Assembly: GCF_000003815.2 (NCBI RefSeq) | Contig: NC_049994.1 | Span: forward strand, 593,910 to 657,909 | Direction of reading: 5' to 3' | Source of the DNA: Branchiostoma floridae | Taxonomy: Eukaryota; Chordata; Leptocardii; Amphioxiformes; Branchiostomatidae | DNA: 64,000 bases | Shown: piece by piece, positions 12,262 to 23,800 of the stretch | How the letters are laid out: each line of letters opens with the position of its first letter | How positions within the stretch are numbered: the stretch's first letter is position 1 | The notes under the pieces: generated by a model | What the model was told of the DNA's origin: nothing | The model's input: the letters and a program-made list of their open reading frames with translations, nothing else | Database searches by the model: none | Translations under genes and position numbers: made by a program

Positions 12262-12660
12262 TTACAAGATGGGGATGTGCCAGGTCTCCCGTCCGGGTGA
12301 ATGATGTAATTCACCATGTAGCTGATACGGTATGGAGGTTCGCCAGGCCTCCATCCTGGTGATTTGAAGTGAATTACCAACTCCCAACAGAAGGATTTGC
12401 ACCAACACACACCGCACCACCGCACGTGTGGGGGTTCTTTAATGTGCATGGGGTGTGGCTCTCACCATACACGGGACCTCCATTTAACGTCCTATCCGAG
12501 GGATGGCCCTAGCCGAAGCTAGGTACTCTTTTTCACCTGAGTAAAGTGAGGAAAGACGTGTAAAGTGCCTTTCCCAAGGGCACAAGATCGGTAACAGGGC
12601 AGCCGGATTCGAACCCGCAACCTCTCGGTTCCGAGACGAACAAACTGCCACTGCACTACA
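12262..12660 (-). mobile_element. tRNA-headed SINE, long copy
   Basis: On the minus strand the head carries an A-box-like TAGTGCAGTGG (12646-12659) and a perfect B box GGGTTCGAATCC (12605-12616), as in tRNA-derived SINEs. The body reads TGTGCCCTTGGGAAAGGCAC, then GGATAGGACGTTAAATGGAG, and ends CACCCGGACGGGAGACC. The central GACGTTAAAxxGAGGTCCCGTG phrase looks like a conserved domain shared by SINEs of several deuterostomes; I do not name the family. A shorter copy lies at 57228-57425. Confidence 0.75.
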
Positions 12661-13142
12661 CAAATATTGGCTTTTTACAAGGTTAGTCAGTTCTGACTTC
12701 GTCCATGTTCAAGACATAGTACAATCTCATTAACAAGTTATAATCGGTTGTGTTGGACGGAAGACATGCGTTCGAAAATCTCCGAAAAATACCGACCATT
12801 AGTGGTTCGATCCTATGCTGATTTATTGTAGGACCCAATAAATCAAAGGGGGACATTTGCAGCATGTTTGTGCGTCCTTTTAAACGCTGAAAGTACGAAT
12901 GATACAAATGTGCTAGTATGTTGAAGTAAATGTCAATATCGTACCGATTGTCTCATCCAGAATATTTTCAATTTGAATGCTCTAAAAACTGCTCTGGGTG
13001 CCTTTAAATTCTCTTCTTATTGGTTCACAAATGCTAGTGAAAATATAATCTGCATAAATATTTCTCAGTCAAGGTTTATTCTAAATCCAAGTTAATCCAT
13101 ACATGTAGGTTTTAAACTCACAAAGACTGAAAGAGCATGTAC

Positions 13143-13298
13143 CTATAAACCTGATTACATTGTCATGCTCCATATGTGCGGTTGTGTAAATGTCCCTCTC
13201 ATTCAAGAAGTTTTGCTTATGGCAAGGGTTGAAAACTTTCACTGCCACCTCTCTCTCATTCAAGCAGCCTTTCCAGACACACCCATATCGGCCACGGT
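13143..13298 (-). CDS. BMPR2: BMPR2-like exon 6: kinase N-lobe
   Basis: The exon follows TTTTTGCAG and ends ATAG|GTACAT. It is 156 nt, phase 1 to phase 1. It encodes residues 229-279: the glycine loop [10 protein letters not shown], the catalytic lysine in VAVKVF (Lys248), and the helix-C region with [10 protein letters not shown]. The exon stops at FI|G. In the human gene, as I recall it, one exon continues from this point well into the C-lobe side, so an intron position differs. Confidence 0.94.
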
Positions 13299-14100
13299 CT
13301 GCAAAAAGTACAGAAATATATTGACATCATGACTACAAGAATATTATAATATCAAGTTCTATTTTCAGTAACAGTTAATTCCAATGTTGCGGTTCTAAAT
13401 AAGATACATGTAAGACCGCTAAGATGGCCCCCACACAATCCTTGATCTCATGGAGGAACTACAGGTGAACTAGTTCCTACCCAACGCCAAGCTTCTTTGC
13501 CCTGGTTGAGAGCTTCTGGTGTTTATTTTAGAAGAACTAGATTTAGTCTAGAGCCTCAATCCCAGGTAGGACATAACAGTCAGTATTGGTCCTGTGTACA
13601 TGTACATGTAGTTGCTCATCAATTTGACTTTGACTTTATTCAGTATGCGAGTTTCTGCAAGTCAGGTGCCAATGTAGTTCCACCCTGAGATCAAGGTTGT
13701 GACCAGGGTACAAGAGGCAAACATATACACAGTTTTGGTCAGAAAATGGGCAAAAAACTTCAATAGAATAATTTTGACTGCATTTATTACAAGAAGGAAA
13801 AATGTCTGTGGGTAATGGTCCCCTGTACCAAATTTCAGGTCTTTCGCCCCAGGAATGACGGGCATCTTTTCCCATAAAGATTGTGACAGGAGAAGAAGAA
13901 AGAAAGAAGCAGAAACAAATACAAAAAGTGTGGCAATGAAAATTATTGCCATGGCGACGGTTTTATTGTTTATAAGTATTAAGGATTGTTGTTATTAATT
14001 GGTTCTAATAGTCGTATTCCATTCACCTGGCGATAAATGTTCAGAGAGCATTGCTGTCAAAAGGGGTTCTCTTGTGAGTGAAGAGTGAACTAATGCTTCT
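13299..14100. other. Intron 5 start: no supported feature
   Basis: A segment near 13630-13870 contains CCCCTGTACCAAATTTCAGG-type phrases that look repetitive, but no boundary can be given. Confidence 0.35.
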
Positions 14101-15365
14101 CATCGATTTTTCAAATCAGACCCTCATTTACATAAATCATATCAGTTCATCAACTTCTCTAGCTGAATAATAAACAAGTCATGCTAAAATATTAAAGTCT
14201 TAGCAAAGAAGGCTATTGTAGTATTTTCTAATAATTTATGTAAATGAAACCCTAATTTACTTGATCTATGTCTGATAACGTTCAAATATCGTAGTTGCCA
14301 AATGTTCCAAGAATGAAATTATCATCATTAACCACTTTGATATTATAACAATTTCTCAATGATTGAATTAGATAACAATTGCACCACATAGAGCAAGTCA
14401 TACAGGTACATGTTGAACTAGAGTTCAACGACCCCATACAGGTCTTCGCCAAATGATTCGATCTTTTACAACTGCTGTATTAATTCAGTTTGTCATTAAT
14501 CATGCAAATAAGGCTCTCATTTGCATAAATTATATAACTTGATCATCGCCTCCACCGAACAGACGTGCGCAATATATGTTAAGAAAGGAGGCTTTTGTCG
14601 CTTTTTCTGATAATTTATGCAAATTAGGACCCATTTGCATAATTAATGTTCAATGATGTTCACCTGTTCATAACTTCCAAATGCTACAAGTTCGAAGTTC
14701 CCGTCATTTACCACAATGACATTATAGCATTTTGTCATTAATTATGCAAATTAGGTTTTTATTTTGCACAATATTCATCAATATTCTCTTTCTCAGTTAA
14801 AAAGGTCACATGTTGCAATGGTCCTATAACTGAACTAAGCATGTTTAGACAATTTCCCAATTAATTATGCAAATTAGCTTCCAATCTGCATAATTGATAT
14901 GTGATATATCAAGCATCACGTGCCAAATATCCACATACCAAAAATCACAATCCGTCAACCCCTACTTGAGTTATTCCCTTTCAAAGTCTGACACTAAACC
15001 TATCCTGCACTTCCAAAACAAGCCGCTAGGGGCCCCAAACCTATACCACTTACTCACGGCATCAAGAGCTGTCCACCACTTAAGATTTATAGTTGCCGCA
15101 TGTCCAGAACTCGAGATATCAAACCAGGAAGTTCCGCTGCAGTACCGTAACAGGCCGCTAGGGGACCCAAAATCTAATTGTTTCCAGGTCTCAACAAGAC
15201 CTACCCACTTGCGAATATCAACACAATCCAATTAGGTGTTCTCAAGTTATGGTGGTCTTCTACAAACATACACACATACAAACGCTACCCAAAATATAAC
15301 GTTCTTGGCGAAGGTAACCATCACATCGCTATCTCACAACCCCACATGTTATACATGATTTAAGC
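14101..15365. repeat. Dispersed AT-rich repeat with octamer-containing units
   Basis: It carries at least four TATGCAAATTA or CATGCAAATAA phrases (14500, 14617, 14740, 14866) paired with TTTGCATAATTA. These are followed by TACCAAAAATCA, CCGTCAACC, the CCGCTAGGGGxCC blocks and a CACACATACAAACG tail. This is the same family as 35626-36630 and 62200-63560. Confidence 0.7.
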
Positions 15366-15482
15366 TCATACAATGCTTGTTTCACAAATCGGTTTGCATT
15401 TTTGAAACAAAGATATCAAGGGTGAAGAAGGCCACCAAACTTTTCAAACTCCTGGACACATGGACCTTTTTCACACTTCCCA

Positions 15483-15964
15483 TAATGCATTGCGACAGGG
15501 TTCCGGATATGGATGTTGACTGGGATGTACCACCCTTGCCCAGGGTGCGAAACCAGGGTGAAAACAGCTAAAACCTTCAGTACGAGGGCGGCAAAGCATA
15601 TAAACTAATGATTTGTCTAGCAGATATAGTTACAGTGCACGGGACATGGTAAAAATCACTTTCTGACAACAAAGAACAAAGGCCTGAGACGAAACGCAAG
15701 TCGTGACCCATGAGGTCATCGGGTGAAACCAACTAACAGCCACAGTGGTGCCGGCTTGCTAGTTTATACTTCTGACCACAAAAATTGGAAAATTCTCAGC
15801 CCTAATAATAGTTTTACTGTATTTCCCGGACAAGTCATTAGTTTATATGCTTTGCCGCGCTCGTACTGAAGGTTTTAGCTGGTTTCACCCTGGTTTCGCA
15901 CCCTGGGCAAGGGTGGTACATCCCAGTCAACATCCATATCCGGAACCCTGTCGCAATGTATTAT
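15483..15964. mobile_element. Foldback (long inverted repeat) element in intron 5
   Basis: Arms of about 130 bp face each other. The left arm has ATAATGCATTGCGACAGGG, GGATATGGATGTTGACTGGG and CCCTTGCCCAGGGTGCG; the right arm holds their reverse complements (15832-15964). About 210 bp lie between the arms. No coding capacity. Short flanks gave no convincing target duplication. Confidence 0.75.
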
Positions 15965-16190
15965 GCTGTGCACATGTATATCGGGATGTGCCCTGCGACT
16001 GTAAAGCTTACCCGTAGAGGTAATGGTTCAGTCCGGCATAATGCAACTACGCACACGCAGACTTTTGACATTCCTGTACAGTTTTTGGAATTCTTTGCAA
16101 ACGGTCGCACACTATACTATGAGGCTCACCCATCAGGCGTCGCCAAAATCAATACTGTAAGAAGATTTCACCCATATCTTAAATACCTAC

Positions 16191-16289
16191 CTAGAACTTG
16201 TAGCAGTTTGAGATTATCCATGTCCAGACTAGGAGTGATGGAGATGTCATCTGTCAGATGCATTGTGTGGTGGAGCTCTCTCTGGGATC
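16191..16289 (-). CDS. BMPR2: BMPR2-like exon 5: juxtamembrane segment leading into the kinase
   Basis: The acceptor is TTCTGGATTCAG and the donor CTAG|GTAGGT. The exon is 99 nt, phase 1 to phase 1, residues 195-228. It encodes ITPSLDMDNLKLLQVL, the counterpart of the Pro-Ser-Leu-Asp-x-Asp-Asn-Leu-Lys-Leu-Leu segment before the BMPR2 kinase. Its last base completes an Asp codon with the next exon, giving QVL-D-RGRYG. The first glycine of the usual GxGxxG loop is thus Asp here; ACVR2 receptors also lack that glycine. Confidence 0.92.
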
Positions 16290-16910
16290 CTGAATCCAGA
16301 ATGGCAGAATAGCATTTTCATGAATGTTGGACATATTCATTGTTACATTGTGAAAATTCAATGATGCAAATCATTGACACTTTTCACATTGGAATTGTGA
16401 ATCTGACTGGAGCCAAATTCAAACAAGTCAGCTCCTGCATGTACTTAAAGTTTGTAACAAGGCTGATTATGAACTGGTCGCTGTAGACATGATAGATACA
16501 TGGATAGATATATGTACAATATATACTCAATGCGGACAGACCAACGATAGATGATCAATGACCACCTTTGTCTTAGAGTGTCCAGTCCTGCCTAAATCCA
16601 AATGAACTCCTTCTAATTTCACTTAATTGACCACATAGCAGTGACCTTTGACCCCGATACATGCCAGTTATTGTCGATTCCTTGATAGATGAACATTACC
16701 AGAAGAAAAGTCAATACACGTTGTTCTGGATACGCATGTATGTAGACTACATGATTATTTCCCTGGGTTATGCTAACGTCATATTTCCACAAAGGGGCCC
16801 AGCCGGATATGAATGAATGAAGACCTTTATTGTACAATTTTGCTCAACCGGGCTAAGTACAGGTCACAACAAATCAGGATATATACATACATAAAAGTGT
16901 CACAAATCTA

Positions 16911-17190
16911 ACCAGAGGCCCGGGCACTTTTGCACTTCCAGTTGGGGTCCTGTGGGTCTCCCAGCGGCTGCCGGGTTATTTTTGGTCTTGAGTGGCTGCC
17001 GCGCTATTTTGGGGCTCGGGCAGGGCCCGGTTATTTTCAAGTCTGACTTAAAATCAACCAGAGGCCCGGGCACTTTTGCACTTCCAGTTGGGGTCCTGTG
17101 GGTCTCCCAGCGGCTGCCGGGTTATTTTTGGTCTTGGGTGGGGCCCCTGTTAATTTTAAGTCGGACTTAAAATGAACCAGGGGCCCGGCA
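16911..17190. repeat. Tandem duplication, period 145 bp, in intron 4
   Basis: AACCAGAGGCCCGGGCAC starts at 16911 and again at 17056, each followed by TTTTGCACTTCCAGTTGGGG and CTCCCAGCGGCTGCCGGG. A partial third unit begins with AACCAGGGGCCCGG near 17174. The unit is GC-rich, unlike the surrounding intron. Confidence 0.8.
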
Positions 17191-17730
17191 GGGAAAATGT
17201 TAGGGAAATATCAGCAGTAAAAAACTCACTTTCTACAGTGTAACTCTTCTCAATGGAAAGTCCCACAAGCATGAGCAGGTCATAGAACATTTGGGGCTTC
17301 ATGCGCATAAAGACCTTAAAGTCGCAACAATGTTCTCACATTAGCTTGCTCTTTAGCGTATGGTAGAACCAAAACATGGGTCGGCGCCTCAACCAGAGCC
17401 TTCTTCTCTGGCGCTGATGTTCTGTTTGTCTCTCTTCTTCTGCTACCCATGTAGCAAGAACAAGGATGCAACGGTGGCAAAGCCTTTGCCACCATCGGAC
17501 AGTGAGCTGAGGGACCTCTAATGGGACGCGTGAAGAAAAAATGATTTGTGACTACATCATGACCCGATGTCTACCCGGCTTCAGAGCCCGGCCGGGGCCT
17601 AGATCGGTTAGACATTGCGCAGACCCCCTGGGTAATGTGACGTAGGCCTTTAGAGGGGTAAATGCCAATTAACAGTTAGTATACATTATACATGTAAGCC
17701 ATGTATGGTGCAGTATAAGGCCTCACTTAC

Positions 17731-17844
17731 CGTGCCAAACTCTGATCAAGAAGTAGATTGCAGAAATAATGATGGCAGTAGAACACACTACAGTCATCAC
17801 AATGATAGTTGTTTCCTCCTTGTATGTGCTGTGCTGGGCATATG
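17731..17844 (-). CDS. BMPR2: BMPR2-like exon 4: transmembrane segment
   Basis: Acceptor TATCTCCAG and donor GTAAGT flank a 114-nt exon, phase 1 to phase 1, residues 157-195. After a short polar stretch (HSTYKEE) it encodes an uninterrupted hydrophobic run of about 23 residues, TTIIVMTVVC to IYFLI (about residues 168-190). A basic RVWH follows, as expected for a type I single-pass receptor with its C-terminus inside. The 364-nt intron to exon 3 is the shortest in the gene. Confidence 0.92.
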
Positions 17845-18208
17845 CTGGAGATAAGAATAGTAATTATTCCTGAGTTTCTACACAAACTGATGTTTACACG
17901 CTAAAGTAAGGAAGAAATTTTAAACTTTTTGGCAGCCACCAAGAAGCAACATAAAGTTGTCTGTACAAATTGGGTGAAAAGCTAAAACTCAAGGCATGTA
18001 ATATACAATCATGTACATCTGTTTAATCTCTCCTCATGACCATGTTTTCTCTGATGGGAAAAACATATTATGGCCCATTATGGCAAGCCTATATGAGAGA
18101 AACTTGACCTTTTTGTTGAATCATTAATTTTGCTCCACATAATACCACAGAAAAAATAATATTTCAGTGTAAAAGGTTATATTAAAAATGTTTCTGAAAT
18201 TTTCTTAC

Positions 18209-18391
18209 CTGGAGTAGGATAAGGTGGTACATGGGTAACCGGTGGAATATACTGGTCTGTCACGTTATTGTTGCACATGTTCCCTTTGCAGCAGCAAAAC
18301 TTAGTTTTGTTCATGGAGGGTGGGGATGGGCCACGGGTGAAACATTCTGGCTCTCCACACGTGTGCTCTTTACCAGGATGGTTCCAGCAGC
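18209..18391 (-). CDS. BMPR2: BMPR2-like exon 3: second half of the ectodomain with the CCC knuckle
   Basis: The exon follows TATATTTAG and ends at a consensus GTAAGA donor. It is 183 nt, phase 1 to phase 1, residues 96-157. It encodes GCWNHPGKEHTCGEPECF and later KFCCCKGNMCNNNVT. The Cys triplet followed by MCNNN is the activin-receptor-type three-finger signature. With exon 2 there are ten cysteines, the number expected for five disulfides. Two further N-glycosylation sites (NKT, NVT) are visible. A proline-rich stalk (VPPYPTP) leads to the membrane. Confidence 0.95.
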
Positions 18392-18509
18392 CTAAATATA
18401 ACAACTGTCATTTCAGCAGAGTATAAACCGGATAGTGAGTGTGTGAGTGTGTGTGAGTGAATTTTGTTGGACATTTATTTACTATAATTTAGTAGATTCC
18501 AATTACTGC

Positions 18510-18730
18510 TTAACATATTCCAATAGAAGTCATATAATATGTATATGTCATAGGGGAGATTGGATTTATCCAGGGGAATTCGGAATTCCAATCCCCAGGG
18601 AAAATTTGAATTCCAATCTCTCCTAGGGGAATCTGGAATTCTCCTGGGAGATGGGAATTAGTGGAATCTGAAAAAATTAGAATTTTCTTAGGAGAGATTG
18701 GAATTCCAATGTTCCCTTTGAAATGATAAT
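18510..18730. repeat. Quasi-palindromic CTCCTAGGRGA-type repeat, possible degraded foldback
   Basis: It has repeated GGAATTCCAATC, CTCCTAGGGG and CTTAGGAGAG phrases in both orientations, starting with TATGTCATAGGGGAGATTGG. The start and the building blocks resemble the 1.18-kb foldback at 25928-27109 (ATGTCACAGGAGAGATGTCG), so it may be a relative. Confidence 0.5.
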
Positions 18731-19200
18731 TAAGCAAATTGAAATCTAACAAATTTGCATAAACAATGAGAAAATTGTATGAACCCACTTTGTGCTATTG
18801 TAGGACTATTGCAAAATCCTCCATTTGTCACTGACAAGGAGACGAATCTTGATAGATAAATACTATGCAAATAAAAACCTAATTTGCATAATCAATGAGA
18901 AAATGCTGTAATCCCACTGTGGTAGATGACTGGACATTCTTACTTGTGGCATTTGGAAGTTATGTACAGGTGAACATCATTGAACATTAATTATGCCAAT
19001 GAGGAAATCATTTGCATATCATCCAAAAATGCGATTATCATTAAAGCCTTCTTTCTGAACATAGATTGCATATGTCTGTTATCTGGGTGGACGAGATAAT
19101 CAGCTACAATAGTATAATATATGCAAATGAGGAACTTAGTTCCATGATTAATGACAATCATAATTAATGCACCAGTCGTGAAGTTATAGGGGCATTCCAT
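18731..19200. repeat. Dispersed AT-rich repeat, fragment
   Basis: TATGCAAATAAAAACCTAAT, TTTGCATAATCAATGAG and ATATGCAAATGAGG are phrases of the octamer-bearing dispersed family, here in mostly reversed order. Confidence 0.6.
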
Positions 19201-19694
19201 TCCATAAGTGAGTGTTATTTTCTAATAGATGATATTTTTTGGGATACATCCCACTTTTCCCAAAGTTACCTCATTTGTCTTTTCGACAATTATTTTCTAA
19301 ATCCAAGCACCCCCATACAGGCCTGCTTCTAATGTACTGTCACACTTTCTCGCTAATGGCAGGCGGGATAAGCTTGCTAAAGCAATCAAGTGACTATCAT
19401 ACAATAGGGAGATACAAAAAAAGTTTGAAGACTACATGTATCTCACCTTGGGATGGGGAAATTTGGCCATTTAAGTATAAGGAGTTGAAAGTCGGCCAAC
19501 GTAAAATGGCGGCACGAAAGCTGCTTGCGTGGCCAGCATTGGGCACAATTTCTCGCTAACAGTAGAGTCGCTTAGCTAATGAAAGTTGTGACTATCAGAC
19601 TTAAAGGAAGGTACACAAGTAGGTTAAGGGACTCTTGGAATACAGAGCTTTGGTTACATTTATGGACCATTCTGCTCTAAAAGGGTTACTTTTA

Positions 19695-21150
19695 GGGACC
19701 TGACGATATTTACCGGGGGGAGGGCTGGTGCATAGGTGGGGGGGGCCATTGAAAAATTTTTTGGCCTGGGGGGAGGGCCATTCAAAAAAATTTTGAGCCG
19801 GGGGGGGGGCATTGAAAAAAAATTGCCTTAGGGGCCTTGATAAATAAGCAAAATGTGCCCCTGAAATGCAGGAAATGAAGTTTCAGATGGTCAAGATTTC
19901 AATTTTTCTCTGGACGTCCCTTGCGACGGCTTGTGCCTCCGGCGCACACAACACTTCGGCACTCGTCGCCATCAAAAATCTCTTCCTCTGACAGAAAATT
20001 GTCATTACATTTAGCATAGTCTACCAGCGAAGTTTATCCCTCAAAATGCAGAAAATCGTGTCTCAGAGGGTCCAAACTTCATCATTTGAATGACATTCAA
20101 ATGATTTGACAGACCTACCTTGCGACGGCTCGTGCCATACCCGGCGCTCGAAATCGTGGAAATACGTTGGGGGTGTCGTCGCCCTCAAAACCATGTGAAG
20201 TTCTAAAATAAAGGCTATTAAACTTAGCTTAGTCTGCCAGCAAATTTTGCCCATCAAAATCTAGGAAAGATCGTTTCAGATAGTCAAGATTTCCACATTT
20301 TCCCGGGGGAGCATGCCCCCTGACCCCCAAGGATTACGTTGAAATAGTTCGCCCTCCCCATACTGAGAAATTTTTTGCAGCCGCCTCTGTCGTGTGATTC
20401 CATGTTCGCACGAAGTTTAAGAAAACTATAGAAACTAAAATTGGTATAAATATCAATCCTGCGTGCATCTGTTCTTTGTATACGGAATGGTTCACGGACG
20501 GCAACGGGATAAAACATTACAATGTTTACTTTCGTGACAGCGGGCTCTCTGCTGCATATGACGTAATCATGGTGGCGCGAAATTTTTTTGGCAAGTTTGT
20601 AGGTTGCAATTGGCCGAAATAACTCCCGTTTTGGAAAGATTGAAGCAGTCTTGAAGCGGTTTTCGTAACGATATCGCTAAAATGTACCCAAGTCTCTTCC
20701 AACTACAACATTAATTTGTTTTCTTGTGTAAATTTCGTACATGTGTAGTGGAAAAGATCGCCTTGGATTACCCCCCCTCCCCACCCGCTTTTCTCTTCGT
20801 TGATGTGGACGCATAAAATCCACATTTTTTTGCCTCCCAGAATGCGGGAAATTTCGTTTTAGAGGGTCAAAAATATCAAAATTTCCCAGGTAGCATGCCC
20901 CTAACCCCCGAGACCGGTCAGGCCTTCGGCCCTCCGATCCCTGGACAGCCTTAAACAGCTAGCCGTCGGTCTGGCGGAAACGCTCAGTTTCGTGATCTTG
21001 CATATTAAACGTTACCAGAGACTTTTTTCACATAGATCGGAGAAGTGATATCAGACAAGGTAAGTCTTATAACCGTTGCAGCGTGACTGTAACAACATCA
21101 AGTGCTACATGTTTGTTTGGGCATTGAAAATTTTTTTAACGTCAGGTCCC
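19695..21150. mobile_element. TTA-flanked DNA transposon (1456 bp), PIF/Harbinger-like signature
   Basis: The termini GGGACCTGACG and CGTCAGGTCCC are perfect 11-bp inverted repeats. TTA lies on both sides (19692-19694, 21151-21153), as expected for the TWA duplications of PIF/Harbinger elements. Sub-terminal GGGGGxCATTGAAAAA repeats occur at 19738-19820 and once before the right end. The interior holds degenerate units of the 190-bp family (GCAGGAAATGxxGTTTCAGA near 19865, 20042, 20256 and 20840). No transposase. Confidence 0.75.
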
Positions 21151-21489
21151 TTATACGTGGACAAATTACTACAGAATGACCCACAAATGTTCTGATGACA
21201 TTTGTGTACAAACAGTCTGCTCAAAAAGTGATCCTAAAACATCATTTAGTATCAAAATCTATACTAGTACTATCCGGTAGCTGTTCCCATGGTTGAAGTC
21301 ACGTCCTCTCCCACCAGCGCACAATGCATTGGAAGGGTCCTCAGGGGAACTCATTGTTGCCCCTGCGTTTAAGCTTCCACTTGGGTTAAGTTTGACCAAA
21401 GAAACTTGATTCAAACATACGTCGATGTAGGTTCGACATCCAGGTAATAAGATACGCCAAAAAGTAGTTACTCAGCAACAGCACACAAG

Positions 21490-23652
21490 CCAAAACGGAC
21501 GCGTTCTACCAGACGATGAACACAAAAATCAAGCAACATTTTCCAGTGAAGACCATCAAAACTCACACAAGCGACAAACCATGGATTAGTCAAAGAATAA
21601 AGAACCTTATACACCGGAGACAACGAGCTTTCAATACAGGCGAGAACGAAAGATGGAGATCACTGCGCAACAAGGTGCAATATGAGATCAAGAAAGCCAG
21701 AATGTCATTTTATAAGAACAAAGTCAAAACCCTTCGGACAGAAGATCCTTCAAAGTGGTACAACACGATCAAGACGATGGCGAATACCGCGAACAAAGGT
21801 CTAACACTGAACATCGAAGGAACTCCCCCAGAGGACCACAGAGCCACTGCTAATGCCATAAACAAGGCTCTATCTACTGTTACATGTTCATTGGACCCTC
21901 TTGACCTAACCAAACTACCCGCGTTCGTCCCGGGAAGACCTGTGGAAGAACTCTTACCTTGGCAGGTGTACGACAGACTGCGACAAATACAAGTAAAGAG
22001 CGCTGCCGGCCCAGACGGACTACCAAACAAAATCATAAAGGAGTTCGCCTACGAGATCTCCACCCCAATAACGTCGATACTGAACGCGTCTTTGTCGGAG
22101 GGGTATGTCCCTGTCCAGTGGCGCCAGGCTAACATTGTGCCGTTACCTAAGACCCGACCTCCATCAATAGAGGAGTTACGACCCATTTCACTCACTCCAA
22201 CACTAGCAAAGGTCGCTGAAAGACTCATATCACCACTTTTGTATTCTGACATTAAGCACGATATCGATCCCTCACAGTTCGGGTGCCTCCCTGGCCATTC
22301 GACAACTCACTGCCTGGTCGATATCATCCACCAACTAGCAAAAACAGCAGATCAAAGGGGTACCATAACGAGCCTCGTAACAACTGACTTCGCAAAGGCC
22401 TTTGATAGGGTACAACACCTCCACGTTGTCACAAGTCTTCTGAACCTTGGCCTTAGACCTTCAATCGCGCTATGGATTTGCTCCTTCCTCATGGACAGGG
22501 AACAAACAGTGGTCTACAAAGGTGCGGTTTCTGACTGGATAACGACCACGTGTGGCCTCCCACAAGGCACTGTTCTTGGCCCTTTGCTATTTCTTGCGCA
22601 CATTAACACTGCAAGCCAAGATGCACTAGCAAAGCATTGGAAATTCGTGGACGATCTGAACCTCGCTGAAAGCCGATACATCCAAGCCATGTCTACTATT
22701 CAAACTGACCTCAGCGACCTACACAGCTGGGCAGAATCACGGAACATGAAACTCCACCCCAAGAAGTGTACAGTTCTCCATGTCTTCTTCACACGAACTC
22801 CACCTCCGCTACCACCTCTGTCCATCGCAGGAGAACCACTAACAGTAGTCAAGGTCGCTAAACTGCTTGGACTGTATGTACAGGCTGACGTCGGCTGGGA
22901 CTCCCATGTCGACCACATTATGAAGAAAGCCAACCAAAGACTTCATGCTGCGTAAGCTAAGACAGTTTAACCTTTCCCGCGACGAGTTACTGCTCTGCTA
23001 TAGGACGTTCGTTCGCCCTACTACAGAATACGCCGCACCAGCATGGCATGCAGGTCTCACCACACAGCAACGGGCGAGGATTGAATCCATCCAGAAACGG
23101 GCCTGCCGTACGATCCTCGGTGCCGACTATACATCCTACGCTGAGGCCTGTCAGACACTTGAACTGCCAACCCTCGACAACCGTCGCCGCGAGTTGTGCC
23201 TCAAATTCGCCCATCACCTGTTGTCGTCTGAAAAGTTCAGAAACTGGCTCCCACCTCACCGTGGCGAGGTTAGCGGCAGACGAACCAGGACTTCTCACCT
23301 GCTTGACCCTGTCCATACGAGAACTGATAGGTATAAAAGAAGCCTGATTCCGTATATGGTGCAGGTGCTTAATAACACTTAAATGTTATGGACTGTGGAC
23401 TATTTGGACATCCGAACAACAACATCGCTATTGTGTGCCACCCTATCCGGCAAATGTATTCTATTCTGTTTATATGCTGAGTTTTAAACTAATTCTGTAA
23501 TTAAGCTTTTAAATTATGTTGTTTTTTCAAAAGTGTAAGCGCGATCATGTTATATATGCACAAGCATAATTCAGGTAACTGAGGTTGCCTGCGAGGCCTT
23601 GTACATAGTGTATATGTTTCCTGTTTCCTGAATAAACCAATCATCATCATCA
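21490..23652 (+). mobile_element. 5'-truncated CR1-like LINE (LINE A), reverse transcriptase only
   Basis: It spans the linker after a missing endonuclease domain, the reverse transcriptase and the 3' UTR. It ends in AATAAACCAATCATCATCATCAT, a short tandem tail of the kind seen on CR1/L2-type LINEs rather than poly(A). The coding part is described separately. Short inverted arms flank it (21462-21490 and 23760-23795). No target duplication was identified. Confidence 0.8.
21516..23382 (+). pseudogene. LINE A reverse transcriptase, one frameshift
   Basis: The first frame (21516-22955, 479 codons) has the RT order SAAGPDGLPNK, LRPISLTPTLAKVAERL, TDFAKAFDRV (around residue 290), GLPQGTVLGPLLF and the catalytic WKFVDDLN (around residue 377). 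The motif has FVDD where most LINEs have F/YADD. The protein continues in another frame from 22945 to 23382 with RKLRQFNLSRDELLLCYRTF and YAAPAWHAGLT, the usual CR1-type C-terminal segment. The break falls where RLH meets MLRKL around 22940-22950, consistent with loss of two bases. The endonuclease domain is absent. Confidence 0.85.
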
Positions 23653-23800
23653 TATGGTTTTGGTATAAAAGACCTGTTTCTTCCAGATCACTTCAGTGTC
23701 ACTGACGAAGGATAGTGGATTCTATTTGAAACGTCTGACCGTTTCCAAAACCATATCCAGTTGCTTGAGTAACTACTTTTTGGTGTGATTCAAACATTAT
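23653..23800. repeat. Hairpin repeat abutting LINE A
   Basis: ATATGGTTTTGG (23652-23663) and CCAAAACCATAT bracket a 100-bp core with CTGACGA (23702-23708), a weak stem and GAAACG. TTGAGTAACTACTTTTTGGTG follows, the inverted counterpart of GCCAAAAAGTAGTTACTCA left of LINE A. It is presumably the terminus of an older element into which LINE A inserted. Confidence 0.5.

Noticed and set aside
23702-23745. Hammerhead ribozyme
   Set aside because: CTGACGA and GAAAC are present, but there is an extra A before helix II, helix II relies on G-U pairs, and no helix I partner is adjacent.
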